From assembly GCF_933775445.1 (NCBI RefSeq), contig NW_026089422.1:62001-126000 (forward strand): a stretch of DNA of 64,000 nt, written 5' to 3'. Under the pieces are notes generated by a model that was given only the letters and a program-made list of their open reading frames with translations, searched no databases and was not told where the DNA came from. Position 1 is the stretch's first letter. Every line of letters starts with the position of its first letter. This DNA is from Argentina anserina. Its lineage: Eukaryota; Streptophyta; Magnoliopsida; Rosales; Rosaceae. Positions 48,813 through 62,180 of the stretch are shown here, piece after piece. The translations under genes were made by a program, and so were the position numbers.

Positions 48813-49189
48813 ATGCGAGTTTCTATTGAATTTGAGAGTTTTACAAGTGTGGGAGTGTGTTTCTTTCAAACTGAGTATCTTTACATCGTTTGCGTATGTT
48901 TACTATTCCAATTGTGTATCTTTACATCGTTTGCGTATCTTTACTATTCCAATCGTGTATCTTTTCATTTCTCGTTTGAGTATCTTTCTGTAAGGCTTCT
49001 GATGCGAGTTTCTATTGTATTTGAGAGTTTTGCAAGTGTGGGAGTGTGTTTCTTTCAAACTGAGTATCTTTACATCGTTTGCGTATCTTTACTATTCCAA
49101 TTGTGTATCTTTACATCGTTTGCGTATCTTTACTATTCCAATCGTGTATCTTTTCATTTCTCGTTTGAGTATCTTTCTGTAAGGCTTCT

Positions 49190-51845
49190 GATGCGAGTTT
49201 CTATTGTATTTGAGAGTTTTGCAAGTGTGGGAGTGTGTTTCTTTCAAACTGAGTATCTTTACATCGTTTGCGTATCTTTACTATTCCAATTGTGTATCTT
49301 TACATCGTTTGCGTATCTTTACAATTCTAATTGAGTATCTTTTCATTTCCCGTTTGAGTATCTTTCTGTAAGGCTTTCTGATGCGAGTTTCTATTTAATT
49401 TGAGAGTTTTGCAAGTGTGGGAGTGTGTTTCTTTCAAACTGAGTATCTTTACATCGTTTGCGTATCTTTACTATTCCAATTGTGTATCTTTACATCGTTT
49501 GCGTATCTTTACAATTCCAATTGAGTATCTTTTCATTTCCCGTTTGAGTATCTTTCTGTAAGGCTTTCTGATGCGAGTTTCTATTTAATTTGAGAGTTTT
49601 GCAAGTGTGGGAGTGTGTTTCTTTCAAACTGAGTATCTTTACATCGTTTGCGTATCTTTACTATTCCAATTGTGTATCTTTACATCGTTTGCGTATCTTT
49701 ACTATTCCAATTGTGTATCTTTTCATTTCTCGTTTGAGTATCTTTCTGTAAGGCTTCTGATGCGAGTTTCTATTGTATTTGAGAGTTTTGCAAGTGTGGG
49801 AGTGTGTTTCTTTCAAACTGAGTATCTTTACATCGTTTGCGTATGTTTACTATTCCAATTGTGTATCTTTACATCGTTTGCGTATCTTTACAATTCCAAT
49901 TGAGTATCTTTTCATTTCCCGTTTGAGTATCTTTCTGTAAGGCTTTCTGATGCGAGTTTCTATTTAATTTGAGAGTTTTGCAAGTGTGGGAGTGTGTTTC
50001 TTTCAAACTGAGTATCTTTACATCGTTTGCGTATGTTTACTATTCCAATTGTGTATCTTTACATCGTTTGCGTATCTTTACTATTCCAATTGTGTATCTT
50101 TTCATTTCTCGATTGAGTATCTTTCTGTAAGGCTTTCTGATGCGAGTTTCTATTGAATTTGAGAGTTTTGCAAGTGTGGGAGTGTGTTTCTTTCAAACTG
50201 AGTATCTTTACATCGTTTGCGTATGTTTACTATTCCAATTGTGTATCTTTACATCGTTTGCGTATCTTTACTATTCCAGTTGTGTATCTTTTCATTTCTC
50301 GTTTGAGTATCTTTCTGTAAGGCTTCTGATGCGACTTTCTATTGTATTTGAGAGTTTTGCAAGTGTGGGAGTGTGTTTCTTTCAAATTGAGTATCTTTAC
50401 ATAGTTTGCGTATGTTTGCTATTCCAATTGTGTGTATCTTTACATCGTTTGCGTATCTTTACTATTCCAATTGTGTATCTTTTCATTTCTCGTTTGAGTA
50501 TCTTTTGTAAGGCTTCTGATGCGACTTTCTATTGTATTTGAGAGTTTTGCAAGTGTGGGAGTGTGTTTCTTTCAAACTGAGTATCTTTACATCGTTTGCG
50601 TATCTTTACTATTCCAATTGTGTATCTTTACATCGTTTGCGTATCTTTACAATTCTAATTGAGTATCTTTTCATTTCCCGTTTGAGTATCTTTCTGTAAG
50701 GCTTTCTGATGCGAGTTTCTATTTAATTTGAGAGTTTTGCAAGTGTGGGAGTGTGTTTCTTTCAAACTGAGTATCTTTACATCGTTTGCGTATCTTTACT
50801 ATTCCAATTGTGTATCTTTACATCGTTTGCGTATCTTTACAATTCCAATTGAGTATCTTTTCATTTCCCGTTTGAGTATCTTTCTGTAAGGCTTTCTGAT
50901 GCGAGTTTCTATTTAATTTGAGAGTTTTGCAAGTGTGGGAGTGTGTTTCTTTCAAACTGAGTATCTTTACATCGTTTGCGTATCTTTACTATTCCAATTG
51001 TGTATCTTTACATCGTTTGCGTATCTTTACTATTCCAATTGTGTATCTTTTCATTTCTCGTTTGAGTATCTTTCTGTAAGGCTTCTGATGCGAGTTTCTA
51101 TTGTATTTGAGAGTTTTGCAAGTGTGGGAGTGTGTTTCTTTCAAACTGAGTATCTTTACATCGTTTGCGTATGTTTACTATTCCAATTGTGTATCTTTAC
51201 ATCGTTTGCGTATCTTTACAATTCCAATTGAGTATCTTTTCATTTCCCGTTTGAGTATCTTTCTGTAAGGCTTTCTGATGCGAGTTTCTATTTAATTTGA
51301 GAGTTTTGCAAGTGTGGGAGTGTGTTTCTTTCAAACTGAGTATCTTTACATCGTTTGCGTATGTTTACTATTCCAATTGTGTATCTTTACATCGTTTGCG
51401 TATCTTTACTATTCCAATTGTGTATCTTTTCATTTCTCGATTGAGTATCTTTCTGTAAGGCTTTCTGATGCGAGTTTCTATTGAATTTGAGAGTTTTGCA
51501 AGTGTGGGAGTGTGTTTCTTTCAAACTGAGTATCTTTACATCGTTTGCGTATGTTTACTATTCCAATTGTGTATCTTTACATCGTTTGCGTATCTTTACT
51601 ATTCCAGTTGTGTATCTTTTCATTTCTCGTTTGAGTATCTTTCTGTAAGGCTTCTGATGCGACTTTCTATTGTATTTGAGAGTTTTGCAAGTGTGGGAGT
51701 GTGTTTCTTTCAAATTGAGTATCTTTACATAGTTTGCGTATGTTTGCTATTCCAATTGTGTGTATCTTTACATCGTTTGCGTATCTTTACTATTCCAATT
51801 GTGTATCTTTTCATTTCTCGTTTGAGTATCTTTCTGTAAGGCTTC
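49190..51845 (+). repeat. 1,328-bp repeat, two tandem copies
   Basis: Seven-monomer unit (five of 190 and two of 189 bp) repeated at about 49190-50517 and 50518-51845. Shared oddities include ACATAGTTTGCGTATGTTTGC and CAATTGTGTGTATC near 50400 and 51730. Copy 1 has one base fewer in TATCTTTTGTAAGG near 50503. Boundaries are approximate. Confidence 0.82.
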
Positions 51846-52379
51846 TGATGCGAGTTTCTATTGTATTTGAGAGTTTTGCAAGTGTGGGAGTGTGTTTCTT
51901 TCAAACTGAGTATCTTTACATCGTTTGCGTATGTTTACTATTCCAATTGTGTATCTTTACATCGTTTGCGTATCTTTACAATTCCAATTGAGTATCTTTT
52001 CATTTCCCGTTTGAGTATCTTTCTGTAAGGCTTTCTGATGCGAGTTTCTATTTAATTTGAGAGTTTTGCAAGTGTGGGAGTGTGTTTCTTTCAAACTGAG
52101 TATCTTTACATCGTTTGCGTATCTTTACTATTCCAATTGTGTATTTTTACATCGTTTGCGTATCTTTACTATTCCAATTGTGTATCTTTTCATTTCTCGA
52201 TTGAGTATCTTTCTGTAAGGCTTTCTGATTCGAGTTTCTATTGAATTTGACAGTTTTACAAGTGTGGGAGTGTGTTTCTTTCAAACTGAGTATCTTTACA
52301 TCGTTTGCGTATGTTTACTATTCCAATTGTGTATCTTTACATCGTTTGCGTATCTTTACTATTCCAATTGTGTATCTTT

Positions 52380-55300
52380 TCATTTCTCGTTTGAGTATCT
52401 TTCTGTAAGGCTTCTGATGCGAGTTTCTATTGTATTTGAGAGTTTTGCAAGTGTGGGAGTGTGTTTCTTTCAAACTGAGTATCTTTACATAGTTTGCGTA
52501 TCTTTACTATTCCAATTGTGTATCTTTACATTGTTTGCGTATCTTTACTATTTCAATTGTGTATCTTTTCATTTCCCGTTTGAGTATCTTTCCGTAAGGC
52601 TTTCTGATGCGAGTTTCTATTCAAATTTGAGAGTTTTGCAAGTGTGGGAGTGTGTTTCTTTCAAACTGAGTATCTTTACATCGTTTGCGTATCTTTACTA
52701 TTCCAATTGTGTATCTTTTCATTTCTCGTTTGAGTATCTTTCTGTAAGGCTTCTGATGCGAGTTTCTATTTAATTTGAGAGTTTTGCAAGTGTGGGAGTG
52801 TGTTTCTTTCAAACTGAGTATCTTTACATTGTTTGCGTATCTTTACTATTCCAATTGTGTATCTTTTCATATCTCGTTTGAGTATCTTTCTGTAAGGCTT
52901 TCTGATGCGAGTTTCTATTGTATTTGAGAGTTTTGCAAGTGTGGGAGTGTGTTTCTTTCAAACTGAGTATCTTTACATCGTTTGCGTATCTTTACTATTC
53001 CAATTGTGTATCTTTACATCGTTTGCGTATCTTTACTTTTTCAATTGTGTATCTTTTCATTTCTCGATTGAGTATCTTTCCGTAAGGCTTTCTGATGCGA
53101 GTTTCTATTGAATTTGAGAGTTTTACAAGTGTGGGAGTGTGTTTCTTTCCAACTGAGTATCTTTACATCGTTTGCGTATGTTTACTATTCCAATTGTGTA
53201 TCTTTACATCGTTTGCGTATCTTTACTATTCCAATTGTGTATCTTTTCATATCTCGTTTGAGTATCTTTCTGTAAGGCTTTCTGATGCGAGTTTCTATTT
53301 AATTTGAGAGTTTTGCAAGTGTGGGAGTGTGTTTCCTTCAAACTGAGTATCTTTACATCGTTTGCGTATCTTTACTATTCCAATTGTGTATCTTTACATC
53401 GTTTGCGTATCTTTACTATTCCAATTGTGTATCTTTTCATATCTCGTTTGAGTATCTTTCTGTAAGGCTTCTGATGGGACTTTCTATTGTATTTGAGAGT
53501 TTTGCAAGTGTGGGAGTGTGTTTCTTTCAAACTGAGTATCTTTACATCGTTTGCGTATCTTTACTATTCCAATTGTGTATCTTTACATCGTTTGCGTATC
53601 TTTACTATTCCAATTGTGTATCTTTTCATTTCTCGTTTGAGTATCTTTCTGTAAGGCTTCTGATGCGAGTTTCTATTGTATTTGAGAGTTTTGCAAGTGT
53701 GGGAGTGTGTTTCTTTCAAACTGAGTATCTTTACATCGTTTGCGTATCTTTACTATTCTAATTGTGTATCTTTACAACGTTTGCGTATCTTTACAATTCC
53801 AATTGAGTATCTTTTCATTTCCCGTTTGAGTATCTTTCTGTAAGGCTTTCTGATGCGAGTTTCTATTTAATTTGAGAGTTTTGCAAGTGTGGGAGTGTGT
53901 TTCTTTCAAACTGAGTATCTTTACATCGTTTGCGTATGTTTACTATTCCAATTGTGTATCTTTACATCGTTTGCGTATCTTTACTATTCCAATTGTGTAT
54001 CTTTTCATTTCTCGATTGAGTATCTTTCTGTAAGGCTTTCTGATGCGAGTTTCTATTGAATTTGAGAGTTTTACAAGTGTGGGAGTGTGTTTCTTTCAAA
54101 CTGAGTATCTTTACATCGTTTGCGTATGTTTACTATTCCAATTGTGTATCTTTACATCGTTTGCGTATCTTTACTATTCCAATTGTGTATCTTTTCATAT
54201 CACGTTTGAGTATCTTTCTGTAAGGCTTCTGATGGGACTTTCTATTGTATTTGAGAGTTTTGCAAGTGTGGGAGTGTGTTTCTTTCAAACTGAGTATCTT
54301 TACATCGTTTGCGTATCTTTACTATTCCAATTGTGTATCTTTACATCGTTTGCGTATCTTTACTATTCCAATTGTGTATCTTTTCATTTCTCGTTTGAGT
54401 ATCTTTCTGTAAGGCTTCTGATGCGAGTTTCTATTGTATTTGAGAGTTTTGCAAGTGTGGGAGTGTGTTTCTTTCAAACTGAGTATCTTTACATAGTTTG
54501 CGTATCTTTACTATTCCAATTGTGTATCTTTACATTGTTTGCGTATCTTTACTATTTCAATTGTGTATCTTTTCATTTCCCGTTTGAGTATCTTTCCGTA
54601 AGGCTTTCTGATGCGAGTTTCTATTCAAATTTGAGAGTTTTGCAAGTGTGGGAGTGTGTTTCTTTCAAACTGAGTATCTTTACATCGTTTGCGTATCTTT
54701 ACTATTCCAATTGTGTATCTTTTCATTTCTCGTTTGAGTATCTTTCTGTAAGGCTTCTGATGCGAGTTTCTATTTAATTTGAGAGTTTTGCAAGTGTGGG
54801 AGTGTGTTTCTTTCAAACTGAGTATCTTTACATTGTTTGCGTATCTTTACTATTCCAATTGTGTATCTTTTCATATCTCGTTTGAGTATCTTTCTGTAAG
54901 GCTTTCTGATGCGAGTTTCTATTGTATTTGAGAGTTTTGCAAGTGTGGGAGTGTGTTTCTTTCAAACTGAGTATCTTTACATCGTTTGCGTATCTTTACT
55001 ATTCCAATTGTGTATCTTTACATCGTTTGCGTATCTTTACTTTTTCAATTGTGTATCTTTTCATTTCTCGATTGAGTATCTTTCCGTAAGGCTTTCTGAT
55101 GCGAGTTTCTATTGAATTTGAGAGTTTTACAAGTGTGGGAGTGTGTTTCTTTCAAACTGAGTATCTTTACATCGTTTGCGTATGTTTACTATTCCAATTG
55201 TGTATCTTTACATCGTTTGCGTATCTTTACTATTCCAATTGTGTATCTTTTCATATCTCGTTTGAGTATCTTTCTGTAAGGCTTTCTGATGCGAGTTTCT

Positions 55301-55884
55301 ATTTAATTTGAGAGTTTTGCAAGTGTGGGAGTGTGTTTCCTTCAAACTGAGTATCTTTACATCGTTTGCGTATCTTTACTATTCCAATTGTGTATCTTTA
55401 CATCGTTTGCGTATCTTTACTATTCCAATTGTGTATCTTTTCATATCTCGTTTGAGTATCTTTCTGTAAGGCTTCTGATGGGACTTTCTATTGTATTTGA
55501 GAGTTTTGCAAGTGTGGGAGTGTGTTTCTTTCAAACTGAGTATCTTTACATCGTTTGCGTATCTTTACTATTCCAATTGTGTATCTTTACATCGTTTGCG
55601 TATCTTTACTATTCCAATTGTGTATCTTTTCATTTCTCGTTTGAGTATCTTTCTGTAAGGCTTCTGATGCGAGTTTCTATTGTATTTGAGAGTTTTGCAA
55701 GTGTGGGAGTGTGTTTCTTTCAAACTGAGTATCTTTACATCGTTTGCGTATCTTTACTATTCTAATTGTGTATCTTTACAACGTTTGCGTATCTTTACAA
55801 TTCCAATTGAGTATCTTTTCATTTCCCGTTTGAGTATCTTTCTGTAAGGCTTTCTGATGCGAGTTTCTATTTAATTTGAGAGTT
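52380..55884 (+). repeat. 2,004-bp repeat, about 1.75 copies
   Basis: 52380-53880 recurs at 54384-55884. Shared markers are ACATAGTTTGCG, TACTATTTCAATTG, TTCTATTCAAATTTG, TTTACTTTTTCAATTG and GATGGGACTTTC. Two consecutive S-type monomers (about 52610-52905 and 54614-54909) are embedded in each copy. One difference noticed is CTTTCCAACTGAG near 53146 versus CTTTCAAACTGAG. Confidence 0.82.
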
Positions 55885-56589
55885 TTGCAAGTGTGGGAAT
55901 GTGCTTCTTTCAAACTGAGTATCTTTACATCGTTTGCGTATCTTTACTATTCCAATTGTGTATCTTTACATCGTTTGCGTATCTTTACTATTCCAATTGT
56001 GTATCTTTTCATTTCTCGTTTGAGTATCTTTCTGTAAGGCTTCTGCTGCGGGTTTCTATTGTATTTGAGAGTTTTGCAAGTGTGGGAGTGTGTTTCTTTC
56101 AAACTGAGTATCTTTACATCGTTTGCGTATCTTTACTATTCCAATTGTGTATCTTTACATCGTTTGCGTATCTTTACAATTCCAATTGAGTATCTTTTCA
56201 TTTCCCGTTTGAGTATCTTTCTGTAAGGCTTTCTGATGCGAGTTTCTATTTAATTTGAGAGTTTTGCAAGTGTGGGAGTGTGTTTCTTTCAAACTGAGTA
56301 TCTTTACATCGTTTGCGTATGTTTACTATTCCAATTGTGTATCTTTACATCGTTTGCGTATCTTTACTATTCCAATTGTGTATCTTTTCATTTCTCGATT
56401 GAGTATCTTTCTGTAAGGCTTTCTGATGCGAGTTTCTATTGAATTTGAGAGTTTTGCAAGTGTGGGAGTGTGTTTCTTTCAAACTGAGTATCTTTACATC
56501 GTTTGCGTATCTTTACTATTCCAATTGTGTATCTTTACATCGTTTGCGTATCTTTACTATTCCAATTGTGTATCTTTTCATATCACGTT

Positions 56590-59240
56590 TGAGTATCTTT
56601 CTGTAAGGCTTCTGATGGGACTTTCTATTGTATTTGAGAGTTTTGCAAGTGTGGGAGTGTGTTTCTTTCAAACTGAGTATCTTTACATCGTTTGCGTATC
56701 TTTACTATTCCAATTGTGTATCTTTACATCGTTTGCGTATCTTTACTATTCCAATTGTGTATCTTTTCATTTCTCGTTTGAGTATCTTTCTGTAAGGCTT
56801 CTGATGCGAGTTTCTATTGTATTTGAGAGTTTTGCAAGTGTGGGAGTGTGTTTCTTTCAAACTGAGTATCTTTACATCGTTTGCGTATCTTTACTATTCC
56901 AATTGTGTATCTTTACAACGTTTGCGTATCTTTACAATTCCAATTGAGTATCTTTTCATTTCCCGTTTGAGTATCTTTCTGTAAGGCTTTCTGATGCGAG
57001 TTTCTATTTAATTTGAGAGTTTTGCAAGTGTGGGAGTGTGTTTCTTTCAAACTGAGTACCTTTACATCGTTTGCGTATGTTTATTATTCCAATTGTGTAT
57101 CTTTACATCGTTTGCGTATCTTTACTATTCCAATTGTGTATCTTTTCATATCACGTTTAAGTATCTTTCTGTAAGGCTTCTGATGGGACTTTCTATTGTA
57201 TTTGAGAGTTTTGCAAGTGTGGGAGTGTGTTTCTTTCAAACTGAGTATCTTTACATCGTTTGCGTGTCTTTACTATTCCAATTGTGTATCTTTACATCGT
57301 TTGCGTATCTTTACTATTCCAATCGTGTATCTTTTCATTTCTCGTTTGAGTATCTTTCTGTAAGGCTTCTGATACGAGTTTCTATTGTATTTGAGAGTTT
57401 TGCAAGTGTGGGAGTGTGTTTCTTTCAAACTGAGTATCTTTACATCGTTTGCGTATCTTTACTATTCCAATTATGTATCTTTACATCGTTTGCGTATCTT
57501 TACTATTCCAATTGTGTATGTTTTCATTTCTCGTTTGAGTATCTTTCTGTAAGGCTTCTGATGCGAGTTTCTATTGTATTTGAGAGTTTTGCAAGTGTGG
57601 GAGTGTGTTTCTTTCAAATTGAGTATCTTTACATCGTTTGCGTATCTTTACTATTCCAATTGTGTATCTTTACATCGTTTGCGTATCTTTACTATTCCAA
57701 TTGTGTATCTTTACATCGTTTGCGTATCTTTACTATTCCAATTGTGTATCTTTTCATATCTCGTTTGAGTATCTTTCTGTAAGGCTTCTGATGCGACTTT
57801 CTATTGTATTTGAGAGTTTTGCAAGTGTGGGAGTGTGTTTCTTTCAAACTGAGTATCTTTACATCGTTTGCGTATCTTTACTATTCCAATTGTGTATCTT
57901 TACATCGTTTGCGTATCTTTACTATTCCAATTGTGTATCTTTTCATTTCTCGTTTGAGTATCTTTCTGTAAGGCTTCTGATGCGAGTTTCTATTGTATTT
58001 GAGAGTTTTGCAAGTGTGGGAGTGTGTTTCTTTCAAACTGAGTATCTTTACATCGTTTGCGTATCTTTACTATTCCAATTGTGTATCTTTACAACGTTTG
58101 CGTATCTTTACAATTCCAATTGAGTATCTTTTCATTTCCCGTTTGAGTATCTTTCTGTAAGGCTTTCTGATGCGAGTTTCTATTTAATTTGAGAGTTTTG
58201 CAAGTGTGGGAGTGTGTTTCTTTCAAACTGAGTACCTTTACATCGTTTGCGTATGTTTATTATTCCAATTGTGTATCTTTACATCGTTTGCGTATCTTTA
58301 CTATTCCAATTGTGTATCTTTTCATATCACGTTTAAGTATCTTTCTGTAAGGCTTCTGATGGGACTTTCTATTGTATTTGAGAGTTTTGCAAGTGTGGGA
58401 GTGTGTTTCTTTCAAACTGAGTATCTTTACATCGTTTGCGTATCTTTACTATTCCAATTGTGTATCTTTACATCGTTTGCGTATCTTTACTATTCCAATC
58501 GTGTATCTTTTCATTTCTCGTTTGAGTATCTTTCTGTAAGGCTTCTGATACGAGTTTCTATTGTATTTGAGAGTTTTGCAAGTGTGGGAGTGTGTTTCTT
58601 TCAAACTGAGTATCTTTACATCGTTTGCGTATCTTTACTATTCCAATTATGTATCTTTACATCGTTTGCGTATCTTTACTATTCCAATTGTGTATGTTTT
58701 CATTTCTCGTTTGAGTATCTTTCTGTAAGGCTTCTGATGCGAGTTTCTATTGTATTTGAGAGTTTTGCAAGTGTGGGAGTGTGTTTCTTTCAAATTGAGT
58801 ATCTTTACATCGTTTGCGTATCTTTACTATTCCAATTGTGTATCTTTACATCGTTTGCGTATCTTTACTATTCCAATTGTGTATCTTTACATCGTTTGCG
58901 TATCTTTACTATTCCAATTGTGTATCTTTTCATATCTCGTTTGAGTATCTTTCTGTAAGGCTTCTGATGCGACTTTCTATTGTATTTGAGAGTTTTGCAA
59001 GTGTGGGAGTGTGTTTCTTTCAAACTGAGTATCTTTACATCGTTTGCGTATCTTTACTATTCCAATTGTGTATCTTTACATCGTTTGCGTATCTTTACTA
59101 TTCCAATTGTGTATCTTTTCATTTCTCGTTTGAGTATCTTTCTGTAAGGCTTCTGATGCGAGTTTCTATTGTATTTGAGAGTTTTGCAAGTGTGGGAGTG
59201 TGTTTCTTTCAAACTGAGTATCTTTACATCGTTTGCGTAT
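56590..59240 (+). repeat. 1,176-bp repeat, about 2.2 copies, with XL monomer
   Basis: Period 1,176 bp from units at 57030 to 58206. Each copy holds one XL monomer of 230 bp with three 41-bp subrepeats (57561-57790 and 58737-58966). Shared markers are GAGTACCTTTAC, TATGTTTATTATTCC, TTCCAATTATGTATC and TGTATGTTTTC. Ends are approximate. Confidence 0.82.
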
Positions 59241-59489
59241 CTTTACTATTCCAATTGTGTATCTTTACATCGTTTGCGTATCTTTACTATTCCAATCGTG
59301 TATCTTTTCATTTCTCGTTTGAGTATCTTTCTGTAAGGCTTCTGATGCGAGTTTCTATTGTATTTGAGAGTTTTGCAAGTGTGGGAGTGTGTTTCTTTCA
59401 AACTGAGTATCTTTACATCGTTTGCTTATCTTTACTATTCCAATTGAGTATCTTTTCATTTCCCGTTTGAGTATCTTTCTGTAAGGCTT

Positions 59490-59727
59490 CTTATGCGAGT
59501 TTCTATTGTATTTGAGAGTTTTGCAAGTGTGGGAGTGTGTTTCTTTCAAACTGAGTATCTTTACATCGTTTGCGTATCTTTACTATTCCAATTGTGTGTA
59601 TCTTTACATCGTTTGCGTATCTTTACTATTCCAATTGTGTGTATCTTTACATCGTTTGCGTATCTTTACTATTCCAATTGTGTATCTTTTCATTTCTCGT
59701 TTGAGTATCTTTCTGTAAGGCTTTCTG
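59490..59727 (+). repeat. XL monomer with GTGT insertions
   Basis: A monomer with three 41-bp subrepeats in which two of the joints read CAATTGTGTGTATC, a 2-bp TG expansion, giving about 235 bp. The same TG expansion appears singly near 50428, 51757 and 62636. Confidence 0.8.
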
Positions 59728-61039
59728 ATGCGAGTTTCTATTGAATTTGAGAGTTTTGCAAGTGTGGGAGTGTATTTCTTTCAAACTGAGTATCTTTACA
59801 TCGTTTGCGTATCTTTACTATTCCAATTGTGTATCTTTACATCGTTTGCGTATCTTTACTATTCCAATTGTGTATCTTTTCATTTCTCGTTTGAGTATCT
59901 TTCTGTAAGGCTTCTGATGCGAGTTTCTATTGTATTTGAGAGTTTTGCAAGTGTGGGAGTGTGTTTCTTTCAAACTGAGTATCTTTACATCGTTTGCGTA
60001 TCTTTACTATTCCAATTGTGTATCTTTACATCGTTTGCGTATCTTTACAATTCCAATTGAGTATCTTTTCATTTCCCGTTTGAGTATCTTTCTGTAAGGC
60101 TTTCTGATGCGAGTTTCTATTGAATTTGAGAGTTTTACAAGTGTGGGAGTGTGTTTCTTTCAAACTGAGTATCTTTACATCGTTTGCGTATGTTTACTAT
60201 TCCAATTGTGTATTTTTACATCGTTTGCGTATCTTTACTATTCCAATTGTGTATCTTTTCATTTCTCGATTGAGTATCTTTCTGTAAGGTTTTCTGATTC
60301 GAGTTTCTATTGAATTTGACAGTTTTACAAGTGTGGGAGTGTGTTTCTTTCAAACTGAGTATCTTTACATCGTTTGCGTATGTTTACTATTCCAATTGTG
60401 TATCTTTACATCGTTTGCGTATCTTTACTATTCCAATTGTGTATCTTTTCATATCTCGTTTGAGTATCTTTCTGTAAGGCTTCTGATGCGACTTTCTATT
60501 GTATTTGAGAGTTTTGCAAGTGTGGGAGTGTGTTTCTTTCAAACTGAGTATCTTTACATAGTTTGCGTATCTTTACTATTCCAATTGTGTATCTTTACAT
60601 TGTTTGCGTATCTTTACTATTTCAATTGTGTATCTTTTCATTTCTCGTTTGAGTATCTTTCCGTAAGGCTTTCTGATTCGAGTTTCTATTCAAATTTGAG
60701 AGTTTTGCAAGTGTGGGAGTGTGTTTCTTTCAAACTGAGTATCTTTACATCGTTTGCGTATCTTTACTATTCCAATTGTGTATCTTTACATCGTTTGCGT
60801 ATCTTTACTATTCCAATTGTGTATCTTTTCATTTCTCGTTTGAGTATCTTTCTGTAAGGCTTCTGATGCGAGTTTCTATTGTATTTGAGAGTTTTGCAAG
60901 TGTGGGAGTGTGTTTCTTTCAAACTGAGTATCTTTACATCGTTTGCGTATCTTTACTATTCCAATTGTGTATCTTTTCATATCTCGTTTGAGTATCTTTC
61001 TGTAAGGCTTCTGATGCGACTTTCTATTGTATTTGAGAG

Positions 61040-62180
61040 TTTTGCAAGTGTGGGAGTGTGTTTCTTTCAAACTTAGTATCTTTACATAGTTTGCGTATCT
61101 TTACTATTCCAATTGTGTATCTTTACATTGTTTGCGTATCTTTACTATTTCAATTGTGTATCTTTTCATTTCTCGTTTGAGTATCTTTCCGTAAGGCTTT
61201 CTGATGCGAGTTTCTATTCAAATTTGAGAGTTTTGCAAGTGTGGGAGTGTGTTTCTTTCAAACTGAGTATCTTTACATCGTTTGCGTATCTTTACTATTC
61301 CAATTGTGTATCTTTACATCGTTTGCGTATCTTTACTATTCCAATTGTGTATCTTTTCATATCTCGTTTGAGTATCTTTCTGTAAGGCTTCTGATGCGAC
61401 TTTCTATTGTATTTGAGAGTTTTGCAAGTGTGGGAGTGTGTTTCTTTCAAACTGAGTATCTTTACATCGTTTGCGTATCTTTACTATTCCAATTGTGTAT
61501 CTTTACATCGTTTGCGTATCTTTACAATTCCAATTGAGTATCTTTTCATTTCCCGTTTGAGTATATTTCTGTAAGGCTTTCTGATGCGAGTTTCTATTTA
61601 ATTTGAGAGTTTTGCAAGTGTGGGAGTGTGTTTCTTTCAAACTTAGTATCTTTACATAGTTTGCGTATCTTTACTATTCCAATTGTGTATCTTTACATTG
61701 TTTGCGTATCTTTACTATTTCAATTGTGTATCTTTTCATTTCTCGTTTGAGTATCTTTCCGTAAGGCTTTCTGATGCGAATTTCTATTCAAATTTGAGAG
61801 TTTTGCAAGTGTGGGAGTGTGTTTCTTTCAAACTGAGTATCTTTACATCGTTTGCGTATCTTTACTATTCCAATTGTGTATCTTTACATCGTTTGCGTAT
61901 CTTTACTATTCCAATTGTGTATCTTTTCATATCTCGTTTGAGTATCTTTCTGTAAGGCTTCTGATGCGACTTTCTATTGTATTTGAGAGTTTTGCAAGTG
62001 TGGGAGTGTGTTTCTTTCAAACTGAGTATCTTTACATCGTTTGCGTATCTTTACTATTCCAATTGTGTATCTTTACATCGTTTGCGTATCTTTACAATTC
62101 CAATTGAGTATCTTTTCATTTCCCGTTTGAGTATATTTCTGTAAGGCTTTCTGATGCGAGTTTCTATTTAATTTGAGAGT
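61040..62180 (+). repeat. 570-bp (3-monomer) repeat, two copies
   Basis: Units at 61113 and 61241 recur at 61683 and 61811. Both copies carry CAAACTTAGTATC with ACATAGTTTGCG, then TACTATTTCAATTG and TTCTATTCAAATTTG, then ATATCTCG and GATGCGACTTTC. 570 equals three 190-bp monomers. Confidence 0.8.

Noticed and set aside
20616..61070. Minus-strand open frames of about 63-71 codons (for example 20616-20831, 52621-52812, 60876-61070)
   Set aside because: They are the reverse of satellite monomers, appear only at certain monomer combinations and have no family resemblance.
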